Assembly: GCF_001650025.1 (NCBI RefSeq)
Contig: NZ_LVVY01000064.1
Location: forward strand, 45,872 to 109,871
DNA from: Devosia elaeis
Lineage (GTDB): Bacteria; Pseudomonadota; Alphaproteobacteria; Rhizobiales; Devosiaceae
Direction of reading: 5' to 3'
Length of the DNA: 64,000 nt
In this document: positions 1 through 9,013 of the stretch, piece after piece
Layout: every line of letters starts with the position of its first letter
Numbering within the stretch: position 1 is the first letter of the stretch
Notes under the pieces: generated by a model
What the model was told of the DNA's origin: nothing
Seen by the model: only the letters and a program-made list of their open reading frames with translations
Databases searched by the model: none
Translations under genes and position numbers: made by a program

Positions 1-215
1 TCGTGCGCAACATTGCCGGCGCGCTGGACGAAAAGGCCAAGGCCGGCGCCTTCGACCGGCTGATCGTGGCTGCAGCTCCCATCGCGCTCGGCCAATTGCG
101 CAAGGTACTGTCCGACCACGTCAGGAAGGCCATCGTCGCCGAACTCGACAAGGACCTGACCAACCTGCCGACGCCGCAATTGGCCAAGCACCTGGACGGG
201 ATTATCGCGGTTTAG
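1..215 (+). CDS. Host attachment (baeRF-like) protein, C-terminal fragment
   Basis: The last 70 residues of a gene that begins left of the window, ending at a TAG at 213-215. The visible part has the C-terminal pattern of the proteobacterial host attachment family, related to archaeo-eukaryotic release factor domains (baeRF): a hydrophobic strand (LIVAAAP), then LGQLRKVL, then a helix ending in ELDKDLTNLP. Members were first named from Agrobacterium attachment genes, but their biochemical role is unclear. The true start is outside the window, so the GTG at position 3 should not be taken as the start. Family assignment rests on recognition of this tail only. Confidence 0.7.
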   Translation, partial: VRNIAGALDEKAKAGAFDRLIVAAAPIALGQLRKVLSDHVRKAIVAELDKDLTNLPTPQLAKHLDGIIAV

Positions 216-642
216 CACCTCTCGTCATTGGCCGTGAGACTGGATGGACCACCGAGCCAGGCCCGGTGGTAACGAGGACCGAAAAGACGGCACAATAGCT
301 TTTGCAATCAAAGGGTTGAGCGAAAAAGAGGAATCAAACTGCCAACGCATTGAATCAGTTTGGCAAGCAGCTGACTCGACGTGCGAAGGCATTGAATCGG
401 GAGGTGAGCCATTGGTTCCTACCCCCTCCCCCTTTGGTTCGATTACCTGCACCTTCGCAGCTGGCAGTGGGTTCGACCCGAGGGTTCTTTGTTTCTGGGT
501 GTACCGCAAACGCCCTCGGGTCGAGCCCGAGGTGACGATCCGTGGGTGGGGTGGTTCGGCTGTCCATTGATGGACCTCCTCCCTCATTTCTTCCGCTCAA
601 GGGGGGACTGACCCGAGGGTGACGAGCGGTGGACGGGGAGGT
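216..642. repeat. Repeat-rich spacer with palindromic elements
   Basis: No credible gene lies in these 427 bases. They contain short palindromes: 240-277 (arms around ACCACCG and CGGTGGT), and two nearly perfect 16-base inverted arms at 469-484 and 513-528 built on GACCCGAGGG. A further copy of the GACCCGAGGGTGAC core is at 610-623. The same core recurs at 4276-4308, so this is a dispersed repeat family. Overlapping reading frames here have no family resemblance. Confidence 0.7.
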
Positions 643-1506
643 TCAGTCCTCGTCGTCTTCATCGTCCTCATCCTCGCCATCGAAAGCGTCGAGGAATTGC
701 AGCAACAGGGAATTGACGAGGTCGGGGCGCTCGATGCTGGGCAGGTGGGCGACGCCGTCGAGCAGCACCGCGAAGGCATTGGGCATGGTTTCCGAGAGGG
801 TTTCGTGCCGCTCGATAATGGCTGAAAAATCCTCGCTGCCCACGATGAGCAGGCTGGGCGCGGCGATTGCCTCAATGCGGGACCAGGCCTCGGGCCGTTC
901 TTCCTCGCCGTTCAGCGCCGGCTTGGCGAGGGCATTGCCGTTCATATCGAGAAAGAGCGCCCGCGCCGCGCCGCCGACGCGGACGCTCTGGGCGCGCGGG
1001 CCATCGAGCCAGGCATGAGCTTCGACGCGGTTGAGCAGGTCCCGGTCGCCCCGCTCCCAGGCATCGTCGCCGGCCATTTCCACGGCCTGTTCGTCGGCCG
1101 TGACGCTCCAGGGCGCACCGGTGACCGAGGTGCCGATCAAAACGAGGCCAATCACCCGGCCCGGATGGCGCAGGGCGAAGTCCAGCGCCAAACCGCCACC
1201 CAGCGAGCAGCCGACGAAAAGCGCCGCATGGATATCGCGCGCATCGAGCAGCGCTTCGAGATCGTCGAGGTGATTGAAAGTCTCGTCGGGGCTTTCGGTT
1301 TCGCCATAGCCGCGCCGGTCATAGGCGATGGCATGCCAGCCGGCATCGGCCACCTCCCGCATCTGGTCCAGCCACATGCGCTTGTCGCCGACCCCGGCAT
1401 GGAGGAAGATGACGGGGAGGCCTTCGCCCTGTTCCAGCCCAACCAGAACGGCGCCGCCGCTCCGCACGGAAAAGGGCGTGGCGGCATGCCCGTCTTCAAT
1501 TGTCAC
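643..1506 (-). CDS. Alpha/beta-fold hydrolase with acidic C-terminal tail
   Basis: A 287-residue single-domain alpha/beta hydrolase of unknown substrate. Visible family features are the HAGVG oxyanion loop (36-40), the nucleophile elbow GCSLG with Ser101, Asp226 in GSED and His254 in GVAHLP, which form a complete Ser-Asp-His triad. The protein ends in an unusual run of Asp and Glu (278-287). The start is a GTG whose last two bases overlap the TGA of the upstream small secreted protein gene (GTGA), which implies translational coupling. The pair probably forms a two-gene operon. The fold resembles 3-oxoadipate enol-lactonase or haloperoxidase-type esterases, but the sequence does not separate these. 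Confidence 0.85.
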   Translation of the reverse strand: MTIEDGHAATPFSVRSGGAVLVGLEQGEGLPVIFLHAGVGDKRMWLDQMREVADAGWHAIAYDRRGYGETESPDETFNHLDDLEALLDARDIHAALFVGCSLGGGLALDFALRHPGRVIGLVLIGTSVTGAPWSVTADEQAVEMAGDDAWERGDRDLLNRVEAHAWLDGPRAQSVRVGGAARALFLDMNGNALAKPALNGEEERPEAWSRIEAIAAPSLLIVGSEDFSAIIERHETLSETMPNAFAVLLDGVAHLPSIERPDLVNSLLLQFLDAFDGEDEDDEDDED

Positions 1507-1841
1507 TGCAGCAACGCCGCGCAGAACCTAGTACCGTCCTGTCCACCCTGCCAGCAGCCCGCCTCGTCGGGAACGGGCCGGAACGTGCCCAGATCCTGCG
1601 GAAAGCTGCCCGGGCCGGGTTCGGCGGCGCCGATATAGCCAATGCCCTCGCCATCGGCGACATGGGCGAAGACGAAGACCTGCCCATCGGGCAGCGCGAA
1701 GGTGATGCCGCCGCCATCGGCGGTGACATCGCACGCGAAGCTGCCATAGCCGGTGAATGAACATTGTCCCGGCGCGGCATGGGCCGGACCGGCGAGGGCG
1801 AGGCCAGCCAGCAATACCGCCCCCGTCACAAAAATCTTCAT
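1503..1841 (-). CDS. Small secreted protein of unknown function
   Basis: A 112-residue protein with a clear signal peptide (MKIFVTGAVLLAGLALAG, cleavage expected near AHA-AP). The mature part has four cysteines, two early (QCSF, ACDV) and two near the end (GCWQ, FCAA), which suggests two disulfides in the periplasm. I chose the ATG at 1841 because a GGGGGA ribosome-binding site lies just upstream and the signal peptide begins there; longer in-frame starts add a non-signal leader. It overlaps the downstream hydrolase start by GTGA. No family recognised. Confidence 0.7.
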   Translation of the reverse strand: MKIFVTGAVLLAGLALAGPAHAAPGQCSFTGYGSFACDVTADGGGITFALPDGQVFVFAHVADGEGIGYIGAAEPGPGSFPQDLGTFRPVPDEAGCWQGGQDGTRFCAALLQ

Positions 1842-1974
1842 GCATTCCCCCAGAACGCGAACCCGATCGGGCCTTATCCCCGTTTTGTACAGCTTATCGC
1901 AGAAAGTCCAGCGAACCCAACGGCTTTTCACGGGCGGCGGTGGAGACTTGGTAAAGGGCGGGATGGACCCGCTA

Positions 1975-2556
1975 TCAGCGGCGCGGGAAGAATTCGGAGG
2001 TGACTTCGAGATCGCGGTCGGCGCGGGTGGCAATGCCCTCTGGCGGGCGATGGGCGGCGAGAACCCGGTCGCGCTCGCGGATCAGATGGGCGATCTCGTC
2101 GTGATAGGCGGCGAAAATGGCGGTGAGCCAGCGATTGACCAGATAGGACGGGCGCGGCATCTGCATGTCGAAGCGGGGCAAGAGGGCGATGCTGGTTTCC
2201 GCATCGGCCCAGTCGTCCCCCACCACCCATTGATTGACCGTGAAGAGGCGCAGCAATTGACCCTGCCCGTCCACGCCGATGGCGGCCAGGTGGTGGATGG
2301 GCCCGCCCGGCCCCTCGGGCCGCAGGAAGCAATGGAAATGGCCGTGCTCGGCTGCGCCCGCCTCGGCCGGATGGCAATGATAGAACCATTGCGCATTGCT
2401 GGCCGGGTCGAAGACGTCGCCGGCCGGATAATGATCCCAGGCGGCGATCTGATCGACGCCCGCGAAAGTTTCGGAGAGCACGTTGAGCCCGCCCTTGGCC
2501 AGGACGGCCTCGCAGATGGCGATTTCGGCCAGGGCCCGTTCGCGCTCTCCGGACAT
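1975..2556 (-). CDS. Conserved hypothetical protein (DUF6969-like)
   Basis: A 193-residue soluble protein. Conserved-looking blocks are WDHYPAGDVFDP, a histidine-rich strand around FYHCHP, EHGHFHCFLR and FTVNQWVVGDDW; the clustered His and Asp residues would suit a metal site, though that is inference. I associate this pattern with DUF6969 from memory. The ATG at 2556 shares one base with the TGA of the upstream Cys/Pro-rich gene (TGATG), so the two are translationally coupled and follow the YeeE/YedE permease. The function is unknown; the context suggests a role linked to sulfur compound handling. Confidence 0.6.
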   Translation of the reverse strand: MSGERERALAEIAICEAVLAKGGLNVLSETFAGVDQIAAWDHYPAGDVFDPASNAQWFYHCHPAEAGAAEHGHFHCFLRPEGPGGPIHHLAAIGVDGQGQLLRLFTVNQWVVGDDWADAETSIALLPRFDMQMPRPSYLVNRWLTAIFAAYHDEIAHLIRERDRVLAAHRPPEGIATRADRDLEVTSEFFPRR

Positions 2557-2972
2557 CAGGACGGCACCACCAGGTCCGGAGCCTCCTCGCCTTCCGGCTT
2601 GGCCAGCGGCGCGGGCGGAGGCGGCTGCAATTGCGGCGCAGCTTCGGCGGCCGGCCGCTGTGCCGGCGGCGGCGGGGGCGCGAGCTTTTGCGGCTCGGCC
2701 GGGCGTTGCGCGGGGGGCGGAGGCGGCGGCGCCTTGGCCGGCGCGGCGGGAGCGCCCGCGGCACAGGGCGCCAGGGGCGCGCCGGCGGCGCAAGGTGCGC
2801 TCACCGCGCCGGCCGCACAGGGCGCGGCAGCGCAAGGCGACGCGCCGGCACTGGCGGTCGTGCTGCCATAGACCGGGCGCGGCGGCACCGGCTTGTTCAG
2901 GTGATCTGCGGCGATGGCGGCAGTGGTGACGGCAAGCGCGGCGCCGAAGAGAAGCGTATTGCGACCGCTCAT
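2556..2972 (-). CDS. Cys/Ala/Pro-rich exported or membrane-anchored protein
   Basis: A 138-residue protein beginning with a hydrophobic segment (FGAALAVTTAAIAA) that could be a signal peptide or single anchor. The rest is low complexity. Four cysteines occur in a loose PCAAGA repeat (about residues 47-72), followed by two copies of PPPPPAQRPA and a Pro/Glu tail. It overlaps the YeeE/YedE stop by ATGA and the DUF6969-like start by one base, so it sits between them in a coupled operon. Evenly spaced cysteines next to a thiosulfate-type permease hint at a sulfur carrier or thiol role, but this is inference and no family is recognised. Confidence 0.55.
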   Translation of the reverse strand: MSGRNTLLFGAALAVTTAAIAADHLNKPVPPRPVYGSTTASAGASPCAAAPCAAGAVSAPCAAGAPLAPCAAGAPAAPAKAPPPPPPAQRPAEPQKLAPPPPPAQRPAAEAAPQLQPPPPAPLAKPEGEEAPDLVVPS

Positions 2973-4180
2973 TTCTTGAACCCATCCAGGCCGAAGACCG
3001 GGCGGAGCCAGACCCCGCCAATGGAGCCGACAAAGGCGGCGGCGAACCAGAGCCAGCCGTGCAGGCTCCCCGTGGCGATGCCGGAGAACAGCGCCCCGAT
3101 ATTGCAGCCGAAGGACAGGCGCGCGCCGTAGCCCATCAACAGGCCGCCGATAATGGCGGCCAGCAGCGAGCCCAGCGGCAGCTTGGCCTTGGGCGCGAAT
3201 TTCCCGGCAATGGCGGCGGCCAGGGCCGCGCCCAGCACCAGGCCGAAATCCATGACGGACACCGTATCGGCCAGGACGCTGGAATTGAGCGCCTGAGCCT
3301 GGGCCGGCCAGGTCCAGAATTCCCAGCTTGCCACGTCCACGCCGACAGCCTGGGCGATCTTGGCGCCCCAGAGGCCGAAACCATAGGTGATCGACCAGGG
3401 ATGGCCGGCCACGAGCAGAGTGGCGATATTGAGCAGGGCCAGCACCAGTCCGGCGCCCACCAGCGGCCAGGGACCGTAGAAAATCCAGCTCCAGCCCTGG
3501 CGCGCCGGGGCCGGTTCGGCTTCTATATTGCCATGGACGCGCTTTTCGATGAGCGCAGTGACCAGCGCCACGAGCGCCAGGCCCGCAATGGTGGCGGCGA
3601 TGGCGAAGCCGACGCCCAGCTCGCTGCCCAGGCTCATGGCCGGCAGCGCCGGCTGTTCGAGCCAGAAGGGCAGATGCGCCGTGCCGATGACCGCGCCGAT
3701 GATGAAGAAGGCCAGCGTCACCAGCATGCGGGCGGAGCCGCCGCCCACGGTGAACAGGGTGCCCGAGCCGCAGCCGCCGCCCAATTGCATGCCGAGCCCG
3801 AAGATCGCGGCGCCCAACAGCACCGAAACCCCGACCGGCGCCATGGCGCCGACCATGGCCTGGCCGCCGATATTGCCGGCCGCGACCAGCGGGATCATGG
3901 CCAGGGCGGCCACCCCGATGGTGAGCATCTGCGCCCGCATGCCACGGCCGCGCTTTTCCACCACCATGCGCTTCCAGCCGCCGGTGAAGCCGAACGAGCC
4001 GTGATAAAGCGCCACGCCCAGCCCGCCCCCGATCAGGAACAGCGCGCCCTGGCGCAGATCGACCTGCCAGGTGATGAAGGCGAAGCCGGCCAAGAGGAAG
4101 GCGGCGGCGACGAAAAGCGGCGCGCGATCCATTGCCGCGGGCGGCAGGAATTTCGGCGCGGATGCGGAAATATCGCTCAT
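2969..4180 (-). CDS. YeeE/YedE family sulfur-compound permease
   Basis: A 403-residue integral membrane protein made of two homologous halves, each with about five membrane segments. Each half carries the family's glycine-cysteine signature: GGGCGSGTLFTVGGG in the first and LSFGCNIGALFSG in the second. In characterised YeeE proteins these cysteines line the path for thiosulfate uptake. The ATG at 4180 (MSDISASAPK) was chosen because upstream residues fall in a spacer with a long inverted repeat. A periplasmic rhodanese lies just upstream on the same strand, which supports transport of a sulfane sulfur compound. The exact substrate cannot be read from sequence. Confidence 0.9.
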   Translation of the reverse strand: MSDISASAPKFLPPAAMDRAPLFVAAAFLLAGFAFITWQVDLRQGALFLIGGGLGVALYHGSFGFTGGWKRMVVEKRGRGMRAQMLTIGVAALAMIPLVAAGNIGGQAMVGAMAPVGVSVLLGAAIFGLGMQLGGGCGSGTLFTVGGGSARMLVTLAFFIIGAVIGTAHLPFWLEQPALPAMSLGSELGVGFAIAATIAGLALVALVTALIEKRVHGNIEAEPAPARQGWSWIFYGPWPLVGAGLVLALLNIATLLVAGHPWSITYGFGLWGAKIAQAVGVDVASWEFWTWPAQAQALNSSVLADTVSVMDFGLVLGAALAAAIAGKFAPKAKLPLGSLLAAIIGGLLMGYGARLSFGCNIGALFSGIATGSLHGWLWFAAAFVGSIGGVWLRPVFGLDGFKK

Positions 4181-4208
4181 GATTCTCGAAAAGTCCGGTG
4201 TTTTAAAA

Positions 4209-4247
4209 GTTTTGGATGCTGCTGCCGCAAGGCGCAACATCCAAAAC
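4209..4247 (-). terminator. Long inverted repeat, terminator or operator upstream of yeeE
   Basis: Perfect 10-base arms (4209-4218 and 4238-4247, GTTTTGGATG and CATCCAAAAC) flank a 19-base spacer that itself can form a GCC/GGC mini-stem. Read on the minus strand the second arm is followed by TTTTAAAA, as in an intrinsic terminator for the rhodanese gene. It sits 29 bases upstream of the permease start, so an operator or attenuator role is also possible. Confidence 0.55.
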
Positions 4248-4275
4248 GGGATATTTGTCTCTGATCCCGCACCGC

Positions 4276-4308
4276 TCGTCACCCTCGGGTCAAGCCCGAG
4301 GGTGACGA
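4276..4308. repeat. Palindromic repeat, GACCCGAGGG family
   Basis: A near-perfect palindrome with 14-base arms (4276-4289 and 4295-4308) and a 5-base loop, core CGTCACCCTCGGG. It belongs to the same family as the elements at 469-528 and 610-623. Confidence 0.8.
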
Positions 4309-4332
4309 AGGGTGGGGAATGGCCCGCAGCTC

Positions 4333-5238
4333 TTACTGGATCGGGCGGGCCGGGTCGGCGGCCCATTCGGCCATGGAGCCGTCATACATGGCGGTGTTCT
4401 TGTTGCCACCCACCTCGCTCAGCGCGAACCAGGCGATCGAGGCCCAATGGCCGGTATTGCAGAAGACGATGTTCTTCTCGCCCTCGGCCAGGCCTGCGCC
4501 CTGGGCCAGTGCCGCCACGGTTTCGGGCAGGGCGAAGCTGGCATAATCGGCGCTGTAGAAGCTCGAATGCGGAATGTTGCGGGCGCCGGGAATGGTGCCC
4601 TCGATGCGCACGACCGGGCTCTTGGACTGGCCCAGGAACTGCGCTTCCGGCCGGCCGTCGATCAGCGCGGTGCCGTCGGCCAGGGCCGCCTCGACATCGG
4701 CGGTCGTGGCGCGATATTCGGGGCGCACATTGATCGGGAACGTGGCGGCTTCCGGCACGACGGCCTCGGCAACGCGCTCGCCGCCAACGGCGTCGTATTG
4801 GCGCCAGCCGCCGTCAAGGATCGAAACAGCGTCGTGGCCGAGATATTTGAAGGTCCAGTAGACACGGGTGGCGCCGCCGAATTCGGAGGAATCGGTGCCC
4901 CAGGGCACGATCACCACATGGTCATCGCCATCGATGCCCAGCCCGCCGATCAGCGCGGCGATTTCGGCATCGCCCGGAATCTGCCCCGGCACGCCTTCGA
5001 CCTCGGTGCGCCAGCCATAGGAGCCATAGGGCGCCACGACGGCATTGGCGATATAGGGCAGCTCGCCCAGGTCGGTATCGGCGATGTTGTCGCGGATATC
5101 GATGATCTTGAGGTTCTCGTCGCCCGCATGGGCCTTGAGCCATTCGGCCGTCACCAGCGGGGTGACATCCTGGGCCTGAACGAGGACGGGCGAAGCCACC
5201 ACGAAAGCGGCAGCGGCGATGAGCGATGCAAGACGCAT
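4333..5238 (-). CDS. Periplasmic tandem-rhodanese sulfurtransferase
   Basis: A 301-residue protein with a signal peptide (MRLASLIAAAAFVVASPVLVQA) followed by two rhodanese domains. The first (about 25-150) has the IIDIR motif but no catalytic cysteine in the loop position. The second ends in the active-site loop VFCNTGHWAS, whose Cys would carry the persulfide. This matches exported thiosulfate or 3-mercaptopyruvate sulfurtransferases. The ATG at 5238 has a GGAG site 8 bases upstream; a GTG three codons earlier lies too close to that site. It precedes the YeeE/YedE permease on the same strand, suggesting joint handling of sulfane sulfur. Confidence 0.88.
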   Translation of the reverse strand: MRLASLIAAAAFVVASPVLVQAQDVTPLVTAEWLKAHAGDENLKIIDIRDNIADTDLGELPYIANAVVAPYGSYGWRTEVEGVPGQIPGDAEIAALIGGLGIDGDDHVVIVPWGTDSSEFGGATRVYWTFKYLGHDAVSILDGGWRQYDAVGGERVAEAVVPEAATFPINVRPEYRATTADVEAALADGTALIDGRPEAQFLGQSKSPVVRIEGTIPGARNIPHSSFYSADYASFALPETVAALAQGAGLAEGEKNIVFCNTGHWASIAWFALSEVGGNKNTAMYDGSMAEWAADPARPIQ

Positions 5239-5351
5239 TGCGGGCACTCCGGATTTGAATTCACCTGCTTTCTACACCGGATCGGTCGGGTAAAGCGAAG
5301 GACGGCGGCCTAAAATCCGTTCGCCCAAGGGAAAATTTGCGCGCCGGAGGC

Positions 5352-5389
5352 GCTGAAAAGGAAAAGGGGCGACCCGCCGGATCGCCCCC
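5352..5389 (-). terminator. Intrinsic terminator after ettA
   Basis: On the minus strand, a stem with arms GGGGCGA and TCGCCCC (plus-strand positions 5382-5388 and 5366-5372) is followed by TTTTCCTTTT. It starts 8 bases after the ettA stop codon. Confidence 0.75.
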
Positions 5390-5396
5390 TCACCTC

Positions 5397-7052
<1,656 letters not shown>

Positions 7053-7180
7053 GGCGTCGAGACCTCTTCTAGGGGTAAGCTGATTTGGCGCCTATGTAGG
7101 CCATGGCGCAGACCGGGGCAACGCCCCGGCGGAACAACATGGCCGCGCCTCCGTTGCCTAGGAGCGACGAAGGAGCGTCA

Positions 7181-8803
7181 ATGTCGGACCTGTGGTACAA
7201 GAACGCCATCATCTATTGCGTGGATGTCGAGAAATTCATGGATGCCGACGGCGATGGCGTCGGCGATTTCCGGGGCCTGGCGGACAGGCTGGATTATCTC
7301 GAACGGGTCGGCGCCAATTGCCTCTGGCTCAATCCCTTCTTCCCCACGCCCAACCGCGACAACGGCTATGACGTGACCGATTATTACGGCGTCGATCCGC
7401 GCCACGGCACGCTGGGCGATTTCGTCGAATTCATGCATGCGGCCGAAGATCGCGGCATGCGGGTGATCATCGATCTCGTGGTCAACCACACCTCGGTGGA
7501 GCATCCCTGGTTCCAGGATGCGCGCACTTCGCCGGATTCGCCGTTCCGCGACTGGTATGTCTGGCGTGACGAAAAACCGGCCGATGCGGCGGACGGCATC
7601 ATCTTCCCCGGCGTACAGAAATCCACCTGGACCTATGACCGCAAGGCCGGCGCCTATTACCTGCATCGGTTTTATCCGCACCAGGCCGACCTCAACACCG
7701 CCAATCCCGAAGTGCAGGCGGAAATCCTCAAGATCATGGGGTTCTGGCTGGCCCTGGGCGTCTCCGGCTTCCGGGTCGATGCCGTGCCCTTCCTGGTCGA
7801 GGACAAGGATGGCGGCGGCCGGCAGGAGGATTTCGGCCTGCTGACCCGCATGCACGATTTCCTCGCCTGGCGCCGCGCCGGCGCGGTGCTCCTTGCAGAA
7901 GCCAGCATCACCTATGAGCGCACGGACGATTTCTTCGACCGGGGCGACAGGATGAGCATGGTCTTCGATTTCCTGCTCAACCAGCACCTGATCCTGGCTT
8001 TCGCGCGCGAGAGCGCTGCCCCGCTGCGGCAGGTCTTTGCGCGCCGGCCACTGCCCGGCGGCACCGGGCAATGGGCCAATTTCCTGCGCAGCCACGACGA
8101 ATTGAGCCTCGAGCGGCTGAGCCTGCAGGAGCAGCAGGAATGCTTTGCCGCCTTTGGCCCCAGGCCCGAGCACCAGATTTACGATCGCGGGCTGCGGCGA
8201 CGGCTGGCCGGCATGTTCGACGGCGACCAGAAGCGGCTGGAACTGGCCTATTCGCTGCTCTTCGCCCTGCCCGGCACACCCGTCCTGTGGTTCGGAGAGG
8301 AAATCGGGCTCGGCGAGGACCTGTCCCTGCCCGAGCGCGAGGCGGTGCGCACGCCCATGCAATGGGCCGATGAACGCCATGGCGGCTTTTCCCGCGCCGG
8401 CAGCGACATGCCGGAAATGCCCCGGCGCGGCGGCCGGTTCGGCTATCGAACCATCAATGTCGCCGACCAGATCCGCCGGCCGGATTCGCTGTTGCAGGCC
8501 ATCCGCGCCATGATCGGCAATCGCCGTTCAGCGCCGGAAATCGGCTGGGGCGAAACCAGCCTGATCGATGTAGGCGATGACGACGTGCTGGTGCTCGTCT
8601 CGGAATGGCGCGGCGGCAAGGTGGTCACCCTGCACAATTTCACCGCCCGCTCCAAATCCATTCAATTGTCCATCGAGGGGGTGGAACGCTACCTGCCCAT
8701 GCTGTCCACCATCGGGGAATTGCAGACCTTCCCCGCCAGCCAGGCGGTGGACCTGCCGCCCTATGGCTATTGCTGGCTGCGTTGTGACCGCGAGCGGCGG
8801 TAA
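7181..8803 (+). CDS. GH13 alpha-amylase family enzyme, trehalose synthase-like
   Basis: A 540-residue cytoplasmic GH13 protein. The (beta/alpha)8 barrel shows VVNHT (101-105), the nucleophile Asp200 in GFRVDA, the acid/base Glu240 in LLAEAS and the transition-state Asp306 in RSHDE, so the catalytic set is complete. The opening WYKNAIIYCVDVEKF and overall length resemble trehalose synthase (maltose glucosyltransferase) rather than secreted amylases; there is no signal peptide. The ATG at 7181 has an AAGGAG site 5 bases upstream. It is transcribed away from ettA. The exact reaction (maltose-trehalose isomerisation or alpha-glucosidase) is not decided by sequence alone. Confidence 0.82.
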   Translation: MSDLWYKNAIIYCVDVEKFMDADGDGVGDFRGLADRLDYLERVGANCLWLNPFFPTPNRDNGYDVTDYYGVDPRHGTLGDFVEFMHAAEDRGMRVIIDLVVNHTSVEHPWFQDARTSPDSPFRDWYVWRDEKPADAADGIIFPGVQKSTWTYDRKAGAYYLHRFYPHQADLNTANPEVQAEILKIMGFWLALGVSGFRVDAVPFLVEDKDGGGRQEDFGLLTRMHDFLAWRRAGAVLLAEASITYERTDDFFDRGDRMSMVFDFLLNQHLILAFARESAAPLRQVFARRPLPGGTGQWANFLRSHDELSLERLSLQEQQECFAAFGPRPEHQIYDRGLRRRLAGMFDGDQKRLELAYSLLFALPGTPVLWFGEEIGLGEDLSLPEREAVRTPMQWADERHGGFSRAGSDMPEMPRRGGRFGYRTINVADQIRRPDSLLQAIRAMIGNRRSAPEIGWGETSLIDVGDDDVLVLVSEWRGGKVVTLHNFTARSKSIQLSIEGVERYLPMLSTIGELQTFPASQAVDLPPYGYCWLRCDRERR

Positions 8804-8871
8804 CCGGCAGCAATGTCGTTCCTTTGCCCATTAGGACGCAAGAGTTCGACAGATCTATGGACCCGCCCCCA

Positions 8872-8951
8872 TCGTCATTGCCGGGCTTGTCCCGGCAATC
8901 CAGTCTTGCTGCGCCGCCCATGGACCACCGGGACAAGCCCGGTGGTGACGG
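8872..8951. repeat. Composite palindromic repeat
   Basis: Two linked palindromic units: 8873-8900 around CCGGGCTTGTCCCGG and 8924-8951 around CCACCGGGACAAGCCCGG. Each half is partly the inverse of the other. The unit at 240-277 is related (ACCACCG..CGGTGGT). It lies between the GH13 gene and the convergent oxidoreductase. Confidence 0.7.
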
Positions 8952-9013
8952 AGGAGAGAAAACGCATTCTCTCCAAACCATGCGCCGGTTCAGTCTTCCC
9001 GCGTAAGAGCGCA

